64,000 bases of DNA from Burkholderia sp. WAC0059 (GCF_002870125.1 NZ_PNEO01000013.1:95714-159713), one strand, 5' to 3'; shown: positions 20,227-31,324, counted from the stretch's first letter. The notes: generated from the sequence alone by a model not told the origin. Numbers and translations are program-made.

Positions 20227-22332
20227 TCAGGCGGCGAGCCGCGAAATGTCGGCGACGCTGTTCATCTGCCGGTGCAGCGCCGTGAGCAGCGCGAGCCGGT
20301 TGGCGCGCAGCGCCGGGTCTTCCGCGTTGACCATCACGTCGTTGAAGAACGTGTCGACGGTTTCTCGCAGCGCCGCGAGCGCCGTGAGCGCGCCCGTGTA
20401 CTCGCGCGCGGCGAGTTGCGACTGCACGCGCGGCGCGACCTGTTCGAGCTGTGCGTGCAGCGCCTTTTCGGCGGCTTCGACGAGCAGCGCGGCCTGAATC
20501 GCGGCAACGGCTGCGCCGTCGGACTTCTTCAGGATGTTCGAAATCCGCTTGTTGGCGGCCGAGAGCGAGGCGGCCTCGGCGAGCGCCGCGAACTCGCGAA
20601 CGGCGTCGAGCCGCGCCACGATGTCGTCGAGGCGCGTCGGGTTCAGCGCGAGCACCGCGTCGATTTCGCCGGCCGCGTGGCCGCGCTCGCGCAGCAGACC
20701 GCGCAGGCGGTCCATGCAGAACGCGTAGATCGCGGCCGTCGAATCGGCGACGGCCGGCAGGCCGGCGAATTGGGCGTGAACGAGGTTCAGCAGCTCGACG
20801 AGGTCGAGCGGCAACTGCTTTTCGACCAGAATCCGCAGCACGCCGAGCGCGTGACGGCGCAACGCGAACGGGTCCTTTTCGCCCGTCGGCGCGAGGCCGA
20901 TGCCCCAGATGCCGACGAGCGTCTCGAGCTTGTCGGCGAGCGCGACGACGGTGCCCGTCGTCGTCGCCGGCAGCGCGTCGCCGGAGAAGCGCGGCTGGTA
21001 ATGCTCCGAGCACGCGAGCGCGACTTCTTCCGGCTCGCCGTCGTGGCGCGCGTAGTAGGTGCCCATCGTGCCCTGCAGCTCGGGGAATTCGCCGACCATG
21101 TCGGTCAGCAGGTCGGCCTTGGCGAGCCGCGCGCCGCTCCGCGCGAGCGCGGCGTCGGCGCCGAGCCGCTGTGCGATCGCGCCCGCGAGCGCCTCGAGCC
21201 GCCCGACGCGCTGCAACTGCGAGCCGAGCTTGTTGTGATAGACCACGTTCGCGAGCAGCGGCACGCGCGCCTCGAGCGGCTTCTTCCTGTCCTGCTCGAA
21301 GAAGAACTTCGCGTCGGCGAGACGCGGGCGTACCACGCGCTCGTTGCCTTCGACGATGTCGCCGGGCGTGCCGGTCGCGATGTTCGAGACGATCAGGAAG
21401 CGCGAGCGCAGCTTGCCCGCCTCGTCGGTGAGCGCGAAGTACTTCTGGTTCGTCTGCATCGTGAGGATCAGGCATTCCTGCGGCACCTGCAGGAATTCGT
21501 CCTCGAAACGGCAGGCGTAGACGACGGGCCATTCGACGAGCGCCGTCACTTCGTCGAGCAGCGCCTCGGGCATCACGACGCGGTCGTCGCCGGCCGCCTC
21601 CAGCAGTTGCCGGCGGATCGACTCCCGGCGCGCGGCGAAGCTCGCGATGACGAAGCCCTTGTGTTCGAGCGTGCGCGCGTAGTCGTCGGCGTGGCTGAAC
21701 GCGATCGCCCCTTCGGAGAGGAAGCGGTGGCCGCGCGTGGTGTCGCCGGCGTCGATGCCGAACGCGCCGACCGGCACGACGTCGCCGCCGTGCAGCACGG
21801 TGAGCCGATGCACCGGGCGCACGAACTGGATGTTGCTGCCGTCGGGACGCTGGTAGGTCATCACCTTCGGGATCGGCAGCTTCGAGATAGCGAGGGCCTC
21901 GTCGAGCACGGCCTGCAGGCCGTCGGCGAGCGTCGCGCCCGGTGCCGAATAGCGCAGGAAGAACGCCTCGTTCTTGCCGTCCGGCGCGCGTTCGAGCGCG
22001 CTCACGGCGAGCCCGGGAAAGCCGAGCGCGGCCAGCTTCTTCGCGAGCGGCGCCGTGGGCTGGCCGTTCGCGTCGAGCGCGACGGAGACGGGCAGCACTT
22101 TTTCGCGGACCTGCTTTTCCGGCGCGACGGCGCGCACGTTGCGGATCGTCACCGCGAGCCGGCGCGGGCTCGCATAGCGGTCGAACGACAGCTCGCCTTC
22201 GATCAGATCGCGCTCGGCGAGGCGCTTCGCGATGCCTTCGGCGAACGCGTCGTCGAGTTTCGCGAGCGCTCTCGGCGGCAGCTCCTCGGTCAGCAGTTCG
22301 ACGAGCAGGGTGGCGGTGTGGGCGTGAGTCAT
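20227..22332 (-). CDS. glyS: glycine--tRNA ligase beta subunit
   Basis: The tRNA-recognising subunit of the bacterial alpha2-beta2 glycyl-tRNA synthetase. At 701 residues it has the normal length. Recognisable blocks are [12 protein letters not shown] at the N-terminus, the HD-like domain with [12 protein letters not shown] and [16 protein letters not shown], and the C-terminal anticodon-binding DALR domain with [19 protein letters not shown]. It follows glyQ by 16 bases. Confidence 0.97.
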   Translation of the reverse strand: MTHAHTATLLVELLTEELPPRALAKLDDAFAEGIAKRLAERDLIEGELSFDRYASPRRLAVTIRNVRAVAPEKQVREKVLPVSVALDANGQPTAPLAKKLAALGFPGLAVSALERAPDGKNEAFFLRYSAPGATLADGLQAVLDEALAISKLPIPKVMTYQRPDGSNIQFVRPVHRLTVLHGGDVVPVGAFGIDAGDTTRGHRFLSEGAIAFSHADDYARTLEHKGFVIASFAARRESIRRQLLEAAGDDRVVMPEALLDEVTALVEWPVVYACRFEDEFLQVPQECLILTMQTNQKYFALTDEAGKLRSRFLIVSNIATGTPGDIVEGNERVVRPRLADAKFFFEQDRKKPLEARVPLLANVVYHNKLGSQLQRVGRLEALAGAIAQRLGADAALARSGARLAKADLLTDMVGEFPELQGTMGTYYARHDGEPEEVALACSEHYQPRFSGDALPATTTGTVVALADKLETLVGIWGIGLAPTGEKDPFALRRHALGVLRILVEKQLPLDLVELLNLVHAQFAGLPAVADSTAAIYAFCMDRLRGLLRERGHAAGEIDAVLALNPTRLDDIVARLDAVREFAALAEAASLSAANKRISNILKKSDGAAVAAIQAALLVEAAEKALHAQLEQVAPRVQSQLAAREYTGALTALAALRETVDTFFNDVMVNAEDPALRANRLALLTALHRQMNSVADISRLAA

Positions 22333-22348
22333 GAGTCTGATGGTCCGG

Positions 22349-23356
22349 TCATTCCGTGTCGAGCTGGCGCTCGATCTTCAGCGGCGGCGCCCAGGCGGGC
22401 TTCGCGGCGTCCTCTTCGTCGGTGGCGAGGCCGGGCACGCCGCGCACCGGCTCGCCGATCATCGGGAAGCCGAGCTTTTCGCGCGAGTCGTAATAGGCCT
22501 GGGCGACCGCGCGCGAGAGTGCGCGAATCCGGCCGATGTAGGCGGCGCGCTCGGTCACGGAGATCGCGCCGCGCGCATCGAGCAGGTTGAACGTGTGGGC
22601 AGCCTTGAGCACGAGCTCGTAGGCGGGCAGCGCGAGCTGCTGCTCCATCATCCGTTTCGCCTCGGACTCGTAGGCGTTGAAGAACGTGAACAGCAGCTCG
22701 ACGTTCGCGTGCTCGAAATTGTAGGTCGACTGCTCGACCTCGTTCTGGTGATAGACGTCGCCGTAGGTGAGGCGGCGCAGCACGGGGCCGGTCGGGCCCT
22801 GTTCCTCCCACTCGGTCCAGACGAGGTCGTAGACGTTCTCGACCTTCTGCAGATACATCGCGAGACGCTCGAGCCCGTAGGTGATCTCGCCGAGCACGGG
22901 CCGGCAGTCGAGGCCGCCCACTTGCTGGAAGTAGGTGAACTGCGTGACTTCCATGCCGTTGAGCCACACTTCCCAGCCGAGGCCCCAGGCGCCGAGCGTC
23001 GGGTTTTCCCAGTCGTCCTCGACGAAGCGCACGTCGTTCTGCTTCAGGTCGAAGCCGAGCGCCCCGAGCGAGCCGAGGTAGAGGTCGAGGATGTTCTCGG
23101 GGGCCGGCTTCAGCACGACCTGATACTGGTAGTAGTGCTGGAGGCGGTTCGGGTTCTCGCCGTAGCGGCCGTCCTTCGGACGGCGCGAGGGCTGCACGTA
23201 GGCGGCGCGCCACGGCTCCGGGCCGATCGCGCGCAGGAACGTGTGGACGTGCGAGGTGCCGGCGCCGACTTCCATGTCGATGGGCTGGAGCAGCGCGCAG
23301 CCCTGCTTGTCCCAGTAGGACTGCAGCGTCAGGATGATTTGCTGAAACGTGAGCAT
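22349..23356 (-). CDS. glyQ: glycine--tRNA ligase alpha subunit
   Basis: The catalytic class II subunit of glycyl-tRNA synthetase, 335 residues. The N-terminus [15 protein letters not shown] and the motif blocks [38 protein letters not shown] and [11 protein letters not shown] are textbook for GlyQ. The start at 23356 gives the conserved N-terminus. A 236-base gap separates it from lnt upstream, enough for its own promoter, so glyQ-glyS-gmhB-plsC may be a separate transcript. Confidence 0.97.
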   Translation of the reverse strand: MLTFQQIILTLQSYWDKQGCALLQPIDMEVGAGTSHVHTFLRAIGPEPWRAAYVQPSRRPKDGRYGENPNRLQHYYQYQVVLKPAPENILDLYLGSLGALGFDLKQNDVRFVEDDWENPTLGAWGLGWEVWLNGMEVTQFTYFQQVGGLDCRPVLGEITYGLERLAMYLQKVENVYDLVWTEWEEQGPTGPVLRRLTYGDVYHQNEVEQSTYNFEHANVELLFTFFNAYESEAKRMMEQQLALPAYELVLKAAHTFNLLDARGAISVTERAAYIGRIRALSRAVAQAYYDSREKLGFPMIGEPVRGVPGLATDEEDAAKPAWAPPLKIERQLDTE

Positions 23357-23592
23357 GAAGTGCCTTTCGGGGCCTTTTGAGGCGGAAATGCGGGCCAAAC
23401 GCGGCGCGCGCCGGCCGATCCGCGCGCGGATCGCGTCGCTCGCGGCCTCCGGCCGGCGGGCAGACTTTTTGCCGAAACGTCGAATTTTACCGGATTGCCG
23501 CTGCCTTGAGACCGTCGCCGCGCGGACGGGGACGGCGCACGGGCGCGCGCCGCGTCTTGCGGCGCCGCGGCCGCGCGCGGCGCGCGGTGCCT

Positions 23593-25296
23593 TCAGGCCT
23601 TGCCGGCGCCGGCCGTCCGGCGCGAGCCGCCGGGGCGCCCCGAACCGAGGCCGAAGCCGAACGCGAGCAGCAGGAACGATATCGCCAGCACCGAGTTGTT
23701 GCCGCTCTTCACGTAAGGCGTGAGCCCCGTGGTGCCCTGGATGGCGACGTCGAGCGAGCCGACGGTGAACGTCGGCAGCCGCGCGATCACGTTGCCGTGC
23801 GAGTCGATGGCGGCCGTCACGCCCGTGTTGGTCGCGCGCAGCATCGGGCGACCCGTTTCGAGCGAACGCATCCGGGCCATCTGCAGATGCTGGCTCAGCG
23901 CGATCGTGTCGCCGAACCAGCCGAGATTGCTCGAATTGATGAGGATGCCCGGCGACGGGTCGTTCTCGTAGACGGTGCGGGCGATTTCCTCGCCGAAGAT
24001 GTCCTCGTAGCAGATGTCGACGGAAACCGGCTGGCCGTGGACGAGGAACGGCTTCTGGACCGGCGTGCCGCGCGCGAAGTCGCCGAGCGGGATGTTCATG
24101 AGCCGCACGAACCAGTGGAAGCCCAACGGGACGAACTCGCCGAACGGCACGAGATGGTGCTTGTCGTAGCGGTACACGCCCGGCGCGCCCGGCGTGATGC
24201 CGAACAGGCTGTTCGTGTAGTCGGTCACCTGGCCGTCCGGCGTGACGGTGCCGCCCACCGCGCCGAACAGGATCGCGCTGCCGGTGTCGTCGGCGAACTG
24301 CCGGATCGCGAGCCCGAACGCCTGCGGCATCTCCTGCATCAGCACCGGAATCGCCGTCTCCGGCGTGACGATGAGGTCGGCGGGCTTTTCGGTGATGAGC
24401 TGCCGGAATTCCGTGAGCGATTCTTCGAAGCCGGCTTCGTCGAACTTCATGTTCTGCGGGATGTTGCCCTGCAGGAGCCGCACCGAGAGCGTCGCGCCCG
24501 ACGGGACGGTCCACGAGACGAGCGGCAGCAGCAGTCCGGTCGCGATCATTGCCGCGAGGACCACGGCCGGCACGAGCGTGCGCGCGACGGGCGGACGGGG
24601 ATGGGCCGCGGCGGGTCCGCGCCTGCGCGCGGCCGCCTGCGTGAGCACCTGGACAACCAGCGCCGCGGCGAGCGCCAGCGTCCAGCCGACGCCGTAGACG
24701 CCGACGATCGGCGCGACGCCGGCGAGCGGCCCGTCGATCTGGGCATAGCCGCTCGAAAGCCACGGGAAGCCCGTGAACACGGTGCCGCGCAACCATTCGC
24801 CGATCGCCCAGGCGCTCGCGAACGCGAGCGCGCCGTGCCAGGTCGGCGCGAACGGCCGGTCGTCGGCGCCGCCCGCGGCATGTCCGGCGCAGAAGGACCA
24901 GAGCGTGGCCGCGATAGCCGGATAGAACCCCAGATAGAGCGAGAACAGCGCGACCGCCGCGCCCGCGAGCACGGCCGGCATGCCGCCGTACACGTGCATA
25001 CTGATGTAGAGCCACCAGACGCCGGTGACGAAATTGCCGAAGCCGAACGCCCAGCCCGTGAAGAGCGCGCTTTTCCAGTTCGTCGTGCGCGTGAGCCAGA
25101 AGTAGAGGAACGCGAAGATCGCGATTTCGAGCCACCCGCCGTGCGGCGTGGGCGCGAACGAGAGGGTGTTGAGCGCGCCGGCCGCGGCGGCGGCCGGGTA
25201 GTGCCAGCGCGGCAGCGTGCGGCCCGCCGATCCGCCGTCGGCGGTGGCGGCTTCGGGGCGTTCGTCGTGCAGGCGGGTCGGTATCGGTTCAGCCAT
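23593..25296 (-). CDS. lnt: apolipoprotein N-acyltransferase
   Basis: Lnt adds the third acyl chain to the N-terminal Cys of lipoproteins in the inner membrane. The 567-residue protein has several N-terminal membrane segments and a nitrilase-type domain. The catalytic triad is visible: Glu in [10 protein letters not shown], Lys in [12 protein letters not shown] and Cys at about residue 429 in [13 protein letters not shown] final membrane segment precedes a short Gly/Arg-rich tail. It follows corC by 93 bases, the usual pairing. Confidence 0.96.
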   Translation of the reverse strand: MAEPIPTRLHDERPEAATADGGSAGRTLPRWHYPAAAAAGALNTLSFAPTPHGGWLEIAIFAFLYFWLTRTTNWKSALFTGWAFGFGNFVTGVWWLYISMHVYGGMPAVLAGAAVALFSLYLGFYPAIAATLWSFCAGHAAGGADDRPFAPTWHGALAFASAWAIGEWLRGTVFTGFPWLSSGYAQIDGPLAGVAPIVGVYGVGWTLALAAALVVQVLTQAAARRRGPAAAHPRPPVARTLVPAVVLAAMIATGLLLPLVSWTVPSGATLSVRLLQGNIPQNMKFDEAGFEESLTEFRQLITEKPADLIVTPETAIPVLMQEMPQAFGLAIRQFADDTGSAILFGAVGGTVTPDGQVTDYTNSLFGITPGAPGVYRYDKHHLVPFGEFVPLGFHWFVRLMNIPLGDFARGTPVQKPFLVHGQPVSVDICYEDIFGEEIARTVYENDPSPGILINSSNLGWFGDTIALSQHLQMARMRSLETGRPMLRATNTGVTAAIDSHGNVIARLPTFTVGSLDVAIQGTTGLTPYVKSGNNSVLAISFLLLAFGFGLGSGRPGGSRRTAGAGKA

Positions 25297-25389
25297 GAGT
25301 TGCCAGGGGTGTCTGAATCGCGGGCGAAAACGGCGCGCTGAAAAAAGAAGGAACCGCTGTTCGCGGCGAAAAACGGGCCGGGCGATGCG

Positions 25390-26280
25390 TCAGGCGCCGG
25401 CCTTGCGCTCGCCGTGCGGGCCGGCGGCGGGCAGGGCGGGCCGCACGAGCAGCATGTGCACCTGGCGCGCGTCGGCGCGCAGCACCTCGAAAACCAGGTT
25501 GTCGATGCGGGCCTTCTCGCCGCGATGCGGCACGCGGCCGAAGTGATGCGTGACGAAGCCGCCGATCGTGTCCATCTCCTCGTCCGGGTAGTGCGAGCCG
25601 AACGCCTCGTTGAACTGGTCGATGCCGGTCAGCGCGCGCACGCGGTAGCGGCCGTCGGGCGAGGCGATGATGTTGCCGCTTTCCTCGTCGAAGTCGTATT
25701 CGTCCTCGATGTCGCCGACGATCTGCTCGAGCACGTCCTCGATCGTGATGAGGCCCGCGACGCCGCCGTACTCGTCCACGACGACGGCGAGGTGATTGCG
25801 GTTCACGCGGAAGTCGTGCAGCAGCACGTTCAGGCGCTTGGACTCGGGGATGAACACGGCCGGGCGCAGCATGCCGCGCACGTCGAACTCGTCCTCGGCA
25901 TAGTAGCGCAGCAGGTCCTTGGCGAGCAGCACGCCGATGATGTTGTCGCGATTGCCTTCGTAGACGGGGTAGCGCGAATGCGCCTTGTCGAGCACGAACG
26001 GGATGAACGTGTCCGGGCTTTCCGCGATGTTGATGGCGTCCATCTGGGCGCGCGGAATCATGATGTCGCGTGCGCAGAGCTCCGAGACCTGGAACACGCC
26101 TTCGATCATCGAAAGCGAGTCGGCGTCGATCAGATTGCGTGCGTGCGCGTCCTGGAGAATTTCGAGAAGTTCGCCGCGCGAGTCGGGCTCGGGCGAGATG
26201 AAGTCGGTCAGCCGCTCGAGCAGCGAGCGCTTTTCATGGGGTTTGTCGGTGTGGCGTCGACTGGGATAGGCGTCGTTCAT
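25390..26280 (-). CDS. corC: CorC-type magnesium/cobalt efflux regulator (CBS-pair protein)
   Basis: A cytoplasmic 296-residue protein linked to Mg/Co efflux. It has a CBS-domain pair (about 65-190, with RDIMIPRAQM and FRVNRNHLAVVVDEYGGVAGLITIEDVLEQIVG) and a C-terminal CorC_HlyC domain (about 205-285). There is no membrane domain, which is typical of CorC as opposed to the DUF21-fused forms. It is next to lnt, as in E. coli. A 332-base gap separates it from chaC upstream. Confidence 0.93.
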   Translation of the reverse strand: MNDAYPSRRHTDKPHEKRSLLERLTDFISPEPDSRGELLEILQDAHARNLIDADSLSMIEGVFQVSELCARDIMIPRAQMDAINIAESPDTFIPFVLDKAHSRYPVYEGNRDNIIGVLLAKDLLRYYAEDEFDVRGMLRPAVFIPESKRLNVLLHDFRVNRNHLAVVVDEYGGVAGLITIEDVLEQIVGDIEDEYDFDEESGNIIASPDGRYRVRALTGIDQFNEAFGSHYPDEEMDTIGGFVTHHFGRVPHRGEKARIDNLVFEVLRADARQVHMLLVRPALPAAGPHGERKAGA

Positions 26281-26612
26281 GGTGGTGCGCCCCGTAAGGC
26301 CGGGCGCGCTGTTGCGGAGCGTTAAGCATACACCACGCGTCGGGCGCGGCCGTGTCGGGCCGTGGCCGGGCGCAGGCGTTCGGGCTGGGCCGTTCCATCG
26401 TAGCGCAGATGGCCGCGCCGCGACGGCGAATCCTGCAGGGACGGGCCGCTGCCGGTCGGGGCGCGGAGGTAACGCGCGATAGGGTACGACGATAAACGCC
26501 CGACCCACAGGCGCACGACCGGACGGAAAATCCGCCGGCTCGGGCCGCTTCGCCCGCATGAACGCTTTCGGCCGCCGTCAGCGGCGGTCGGTCTGCTCCG
26601 TCGCGGCCTTCG
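26281..26612. other. 332-base gap between chaC and corC
   Basis: GC-rich spacer between two minus-strand genes. No frame with protein-like composition is visible. It is long enough to hold a separate corC promoter, but I see no convincing -35/-10 pair. Confidence 0.5.
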
Positions 26613-27308
26613 TCACCCGCATCGCTCGAGCAGCTTCTCCAGCATCCGGTCGGGAATGCCGTTCGCGCGCAGCGCGTCGGTCGTGCGCTTCACGTAGTCG
26701 AGCGTCGTGCCGTAGCGCCCGCATGCGCAACCGAGCACGGTCCGCAGCGTGTCGTCGGCGAGCTTGCCCGTGTAGGTCGGCACGTCGCGGCGCATGACGA
26801 ACGCGAGCGCCGGCACCCGCCGCCCGTCGTCGAGCACGCAGGACAGCCAGGCCGGGCGGTACGAGCCCATCGGCATCTCGCGTCGCCAGAGCGCCTCGAG
26901 ATGAGGCATCGCGCCCTCGGCCGCCAGCCGGAACGCGATGCCCGTGCACGAGCCGCCGCGGTCGAGCGCGAGCACGAGGCCCGGCTGCTCGGGCGTGCCG
27001 CGATTGACGCGCGACCACAGGTAGAGCCCGCGATGGTAGCCGTGCACGCGCGCATGCACGCTCTCGACCGTGGGCAGGCCCGGATTCCAGATCAGCGAGC
27101 CATAGCCGAAGATCCAGAGGTCGTCGCGTCCGTTCCAGTGCCCGATCGCGCGCGCGAGCGAAACGCGCAGCTCTTCTTCGCTGAGCAGCCGCGCGTTGCC
27201 GAGTTGAGGCGGGTAATCGGGACACGTCCGCGGCCGGCCGGCGGCATCGGACGTGCCGGCTTCGGAGCCGGCGGGCAGGGGCGGGTCGTCGTCGGGGCGC
27301 GCGTTCAT
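26613..27308 (-). CDS. chaC: ChaC-family gamma-glutamylcyclotransferase (glutathione-specific)
   Basis: A 231-residue enzyme of the ChaC family, which cleaves glutathione to 5-oxoproline and Cys-Gly in the cytoplasm. The signature FGYGSLIWNPG is at about 69-79. RVHGYHRGLYLWS, GGSCTGIAFRL and EALWRREM (with the probable catalytic Glu) follow in order, then YTGKLADDTLRTVLG. It is inserted between ybeY and corC in an otherwise very conserved order, with a 40-base gap to ybeY. Confidence 0.92.
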   Translation of the reverse strand: MNARPDDDPPLPAGSEAGTSDAAGRPRTCPDYPPQLGNARLLSEEELRVSLARAIGHWNGRDDLWIFGYGSLIWNPGLPTVESVHARVHGYHRGLYLWSRVNRGTPEQPGLVLALDRGGSCTGIAFRLAAEGAMPHLEALWRREMPMGSYRPAWLSCVLDDGRRVPALAFVMRRDVPTYTGKLADDTLRTVLGCACGRYGTTLDYVKRTTDALRANGIPDRMLEKLLERCG

Positions 27309-27348
27309 CGGGCGGGTTCGGGGTTCACTCCGGGGCTCACTTCGCAGG

Positions 27349-27810
27349 CTAACGGTAGGGATCGGGAAAGCCGAGCGAGGCGAGCACGCCGGTTTCGATC
27401 GACTCCATTTCCTCGGCTTCTTCGGGGTCTTCGTGGTCGTAGCCCTGGGCGTGCAGCGTGCCGTGCACGAGCAGATGGGCGTAGTGGGCGGCGAGCGGCT
27501 TGCCCTGTTCGACGGCTTCCTTTTCGACCACCGGACAGCAGAGCACGAGGTCGCCCGTTACCGGGTCGTCCGCGCTTTGCGCATAGGCGAACGTCAGCAC
27601 GTTGGTCGCGTAGTCCTTGCCGCGATAGTTGCGGTTCAGTTGCCGCCCCTCGTCCTCGTCGACGAAGCGCACGGTCAGCTCGGCGTCGGCGAATAGCGCG
27701 GCTTTCACCCAGGCCGAGACGGTCGCGCGCGGCAGCGCCGCCTTGTGCGAGGCGAACGCCTTCGCGGCGGGGAACTGCACGGTCAGCTTCAGTTTCGGGG
27801 CGCGGGCCAT
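27349..27810 (-). CDS. ybeY: endoribonuclease YbeY, rRNA maturation factor
   Basis: YbeY is a zinc-dependent endoribonuclease involved in 16S rRNA 3'-end maturation and ribosome quality control. The 153-residue product carries the zinc motif [11 protein letters not shown] (H-x3-H-x5-H) near residues 114-124 and the upstream [19 protein letters not shown] block. It lies 27 bases after the phoH-like gene. Confidence 0.95.
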   Translation of the reverse strand: MARAPKLKLTVQFPAAKAFASHKAALPRATVSAWVKAALFADAELTVRFVDEDEGRQLNRNYRGKDYATNVLTFAYAQSADDPVTGDLVLCCPVVEKEAVEQGKPLAAHYAHLLVHGTLHAQGYDHEDPEEAEEMESIETGVLASLGFPDPYR

Positions 27811-27837
27811 GGGCGTCGGGCGTCGTTGGAATCGCGT

Positions 27838-28878
27838 TCAGCGCGTCTCGCCGCCGTCCTTCTTCGTGTGCGCGTCGTAGGCCTCGACGATGCGCGCGAC
27901 GAGCGGATGGCGCACCACGTCGGCGCTCGTGAAGTGCGTCGTCGCGATGCCGCGCACGTTCGTGAGCACCTGCTGCGCCTCGATGAGCCCGCTCTTGTGG
28001 CCGCGCGGCAGGTCCACCTGGGTGGTGTCGCCCGTCACGACGGCCTTCGAGCCGAAGCCGATGCGCGTGAGGAACATCTTCATCTGTTCGGGCGTCGTGT
28101 TCTGCGCCTCGTCGAGGATGATGAACGCGTGGTTCAGCGTGCGGCCGCGCATGTAGGCGAGCGGCGCGATCTCGATCATCTGGCGCTCGAACATCTTCGC
28201 GGTCTTGTCGAAGCCGAGCAGGTCGTAGAGCGCGTCGTAGAGCGGGCGCAGATACGGGTCCACCTTCTGCGCGAGGTCGCCGGGCAGGAAGCCGAGCCGC
28301 TCGCCGGCCTCGACGGCCGGGCGCGTGAGCACGATGCGCTTGACCTGGTCGCGCTCCAGCGCGTCGACGGCGCAGGCCACCGCGAGGTACGTCTTGCCGG
28401 TGCCGGCCGGGCCGACGCCGAAAGTCACGTCGTGCGAGACGATCTGCCTGAGGTACTCGCGCTGCGCCGGCGTGCGGCCGCGCAGGTCGGCGCGCCGCGT
28501 GTAGAGCTTCGGCCCCTGTTCCTCGGGGTTCTCGTCGTCGTGGGCGGGCTCGTCGAACGGGCGGTCGGAATCGACGCGAAAATGCGGCCCGGAAGCCTCG
28601 TCGCCGTTGCCGGAATGCCGCGTCTCGACGAGCGCGAGCTGGATGTCGTCGACCGAAAGCGGTTCGCGCGCCTGGTTGTAGAAATTCTCGAGCGCCGTCA
28701 TCGCGAGCTTCGCGCCGCGCCCGCGGATCGCGATGCGATGGCCGCGGCGCGAGAGCGTGACGTCGAGTGCCTGTTCGATCTGCCGCAGGTTTTCGTCGAG
28801 CGGGCCGCACAGGTTCGCAAGCCGCGCGTTGTCGTCGCGCGGCGCGGTGAATTCCAGATGCTGCTGGGTCGTCTTCAA
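27838..28878 (-). CDS. ybeZ: PhoH-like ATPase (YbeZ)
   Basis: A PhoH-family nucleotide-binding protein that partners YbeY. The 346-residue product has Walker A GPAGTGKT and Walker B FIILDEAQN, with DTTQVDLPRG as the following motor motif. The start chosen is a TTG at 28878, giving the N-terminus LKTTQQHLEF. No ATG or GTG occurs close by in the conserved part, although the frame is open far upstream. It sits 119 bases after miaB. Confidence 0.92.
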   Translation of the reverse strand: MKTTQQHLEFTAPRDDNARLANLCGPLDENLRQIEQALDVTLSRRGHRIAIRGRGAKLAMTALENFYNQAREPLSVDDIQLALVETRHSGNGDEASGPHFRVDSDRPFDEPAHDDENPEEQGPKLYTRRADLRGRTPAQREYLRQIVSHDVTFGVGPAGTGKTYLAVACAVDALERDQVKRIVLTRPAVEAGERLGFLPGDLAQKVDPYLRPLYDALYDLLGFDKTAKMFERQMIEIAPLAYMRGRTLNHAFIILDEAQNTTPEQMKMFLTRIGFGSKAVVTGDTTQVDLPRGHKSGLIEAQQVLTNVRGIATTHFTSADVVRHPLVARIVEAYDAHTKKDGGETR

Positions 28879-28997
28879 GGTGTCAGTTGGATTCCGGTCG
28901 GGGACGGAGGGCGCACGCGCCGCCCGGGCGGCGCGTTTCGTCATTGTCCCACGGGTTGCGGCGGCGCGGCTTCGACGCGGGACCACCGGCCGGCGCG

Positions 28998-30389
28998 TCA
29001 GTGCGCGAGCGCCGGCGCGGCGTCCTCGTCGCGCGCGAGCACGAGTTCGCCGCGCAACGAGTGCGGGTACGCGTGGCCGATCTTCACGTCGACCATCTGG
29101 CCGATCAGCCGCGCGTGCGAGGCGACGGGCGCGGGGAAGTTCACGACGCGGTTGTTCCCGGTGCGGCCCGCGAGCTCGGTCGGGTCCTTGCGCGACGGGC
29201 CCTCGACGAGAATGCGCTCGACTTTGCCGACCATCGACTGGCTGATGCGCGCGACGTTTTCCTCGATCGTCGCCTGCAGGTGCTGCAGGCGCTTGAGTTT
29301 CACCTCGCGCGGCGTGTCGTCGGCGAGGTTCGCGGCGGGCGTGCCGGGGCGCGGGCTGTAGATGAACGAGAAGCTCGTGTCGTAGCCCATCTCCTCGACG
29401 AGCGCCATCGTCTTCGCGAAGTCTTCCCCGGTCTCGCCGGGGAAGCCGACGATGATGTCGGTCGAGAGCGAGAGGTCGGGCCGGATCGCGCGCAGGCGGC
29501 GGATCACCGACTTGTATTCGAGCACCGTGTAGCCGCGCTTCATGGCCATCAGCACGCGATCCGAGCCGTGCTGCACGGGCAGGTGCAGGTGGCTCACGAG
29601 CTTGGGCACTTTCGCGTAGACGTCGATGAGGCGCTGCGTGAACTCCTTCGGATGCGAGGTCGTGTAGCGGATGCGTTCGATGCCGGGAATGTCGGCGACG
29701 TACTCGATCAGCGTCGCGAAGTCCGCGATCTCGTGCGCGTCGGCGGCGAGCGCGCCGCCGATTCTCCCGCGATAGGCATTGACGTTCTGGCCGAGCAGCG
29801 TGACTTCGCGCACGCCCTGGTCGGCGAGACCGGCGATTTCGGTCAGCACGTCGTCGAGCGGGCGCGAGACTTCCTCGCCGCGCGTGTAGGGCACGACGCA
29901 GTAGCTGCAGTACTTGCTGCAGCCTTCCATGATCGAGACGAACGCGCTCGGCCCCTCGACGCGCGCGGGCGGCAGATGGTCGAACTTCTCGATTTCGGGG
30001 AACGTGATGTCGACCTGCGGACGACCGCTCGCGCGGCGCGCGTCGATCATCTGCGGCAGGCGGTGCAGCGTCTGCGGGCCGAACACGAGGTCGACGTAGG
30101 GCGCACGCGCGACGATGGCCGCGCCTTCCTGGCTGGCGACGCAGCCGCCCACGCCGATCAGCAGGTTCGGGTTCGCTTCCTTCAGCTCGCGCACGCGGCC
30201 GAGGTCGGAAAAGACCTTTTCCTGGGCCTTTTCGCGCACCGAGCAGGTGTTGAACAGGATGACGTCCGCGTCTTCGGGCGTGTCGGTCTTCACGAGTCCT
30301 TCGGCGGCACCGAGCACGTCGACCATCTTGTCGGAGTCGTACTCGTTCATCTGGCAGCCGAAGGTCTTTACATAAACTTTTCTGGTCAT
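28998..30389 (-). CDS. miaB: tRNA-2-methylthio-N6-dimethylallyladenosine synthase
   Basis: MiaB is a radical SAM enzyme that adds a methylthio group to i6A37 in tRNAs reading UNN codons. The 463-residue protein has an N-terminal UPF0004 domain with the three cluster Cys (in TFGCQMN, NTCSVRE and GGCVAS), the radical SAM motif CSKYCSYC at about 154-161, and a C-terminal TRAM domain. It heads the minus-strand array. A promoter-like pair lies about 430 bases upstream. Confidence 0.96.
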   Translation of the reverse strand: MTRKVYVKTFGCQMNEYDSDKMVDVLGAAEGLVKTDTPEDADVILFNTCSVREKAQEKVFSDLGRVRELKEANPNLLIGVGGCVASQEGAAIVARAPYVDLVFGPQTLHRLPQMIDARRASGRPQVDITFPEIEKFDHLPPARVEGPSAFVSIMEGCSKYCSYCVVPYTRGEEVSRPLDDVLTEIAGLADQGVREVTLLGQNVNAYRGRIGGALAADAHEIADFATLIEYVADIPGIERIRYTTSHPKEFTQRLIDVYAKVPKLVSHLHLPVQHGSDRVLMAMKRGYTVLEYKSVIRRLRAIRPDLSLSTDIIVGFPGETGEDFAKTMALVEEMGYDTSFSFIYSPRPGTPAANLADDTPREVKLKRLQHLQATIEENVARISQSMVGKVERILVEGPSRKDPTELAGRTGNNRVVNFPAPVASHARLIGQMVDVKIGHAYPHSLRGELVLARDEDAAPALAH

Positions 30390-30900
30390 CGGGGTTCGCC
30401 GTTCGCAGTGGTTGACCTGGGGGCGTTCTCTTCAAGCGGGCCGCGTCAAGGCGGGCGGATTGCGCGTCGGGCCGTTCGCCGGTTCGTCGGCGCCTCGCGG
30501 GCAAGGCGCGCGGCGCGCCGGACGGGCCTTGTGGCCGCCCGGCGCATTTTCCGTATCCATGCGGAAACGCGCCGGTTGCGGCGCGGACGGGACGCTTTCG
30601 GGAGCCGCTTTCGAGGGCCCTTTGCGGCTTTCCCGGCTTCCCCGCCGATTCGACGCTTTTTCGATGCCGCCGCCACGGCTTTTCCGCGCAATCCGCCATT
30701 ATAGCCGTCGGCGCTATTTTTCCGCGGGGTTCCCGCCGGCAGGCCGCCGGGCCTCGCGACCCCGATATCTCCCCGGATTCTTCAATTAAATTTGAAAATG
30801 GTTCAAATGCGAAATTAATTATCAAATTGACGCGCTGCAGCGACAATATAGACTTCGTTACCCGAAAAACCCGTTGCCATCCGGCTCGTCAGCCGCGTTC
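30390..30900. other. 511-base divergent gap between miaB and the VOC gene
   Basis: The miaB-proximal 380 bases are GC-rich with no convincing gene. The last 120 bases are sharply AT-rich and hold the promoter-like pair and palindrome reported separately. Control of miaB, or of the VOC-MFS pair, probably resides there. Confidence 0.5.
30790..30846 (-). promoter_or_regulatory. minus-strand promoter with overlapping 19-bp palindrome
   Basis: Read on the minus strand, TTGTCG (30846-30841) and GATAAT (30823-30818) are spaced by exactly 17 bases. Just downstream, where transcription would begin, lies a perfect inverted repeat with 7-bp arms ATTTGAA/TTCAAAT and a 5-base spacer (30790-30808). This layout fits a repressor site over a start point. 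It lies between miaB and the VOC-MFS pair. Confidence 0.45.
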
Positions 30901-31305
30901 ATGCAGCTCGATCACGTCACGCTCGTCACGCCCGATCTCGAAGGCGCCCGGCGCTTCTTTTGCGAGGTCGCGGGCCTCGACGAGGGGCCCCGGCCGCCGT
31001 TCCGCGTCGACGGCCACTGGCTTTACGCGCAGGGTCGCCCGGTCATCCACCTGATCGACGCGACGCTCGCCGCGGCGAGACCGCCGTCCGGCCGCGTGGC
31101 GCCGCGCATCGACCACCTGGCGTTCCGGGTCGGGTCCGGCGGCGAGTGGTCCGCCTTGCTCGGCCGGCTGCATGCGCACGGCGTGCCGTACCAGCTCGCC
31201 GAGGTGCCGGTCAGCGCGGAGTTGCAGCTTTTCGTTGCGCTCGCGCCCGGCATCGTCGTCGAATTCGTGACGGCCGGCCCCGGCGCTTCGGGCGCGACCT
31301 ACTGA
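30901..31305 (+). CDS. VOC-family (glyoxalase/dioxygenase fold) protein
   Basis: A 134-residue single VOC unit with two beta-alpha-beta repeats. MQLDHVTLVTPDLEGAR supplies the first metal-type His, RIDHLAFRV the second, and the C-terminal IVVEFV a Glu. This is the metal-ligand pattern of glyoxalases, fosfomycin-type transferases and ring-cleaving dioxygenases. The substrate cannot be told. The ATG at 30901 was chosen over an upstream TTG at 30874, because homologues begin directly before the first strand. It is 19 bases before an MFS exporter gene and probably co-transcribed. Confidence 0.82.
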   Translation: MQLDHVTLVTPDLEGARRFFCEVAGLDEGPRPPFRVDGHWLYAQGRPVIHLIDATLAAARPPSGRVAPRIDHLAFRVGSGGEWSALLGRLHAHGVPYQLAEVPVSAELQLFVALAPGIVVEFVTAGPGASGATY

Positions 31306-31324
31306 TTTCCGGAGATTGATAACC

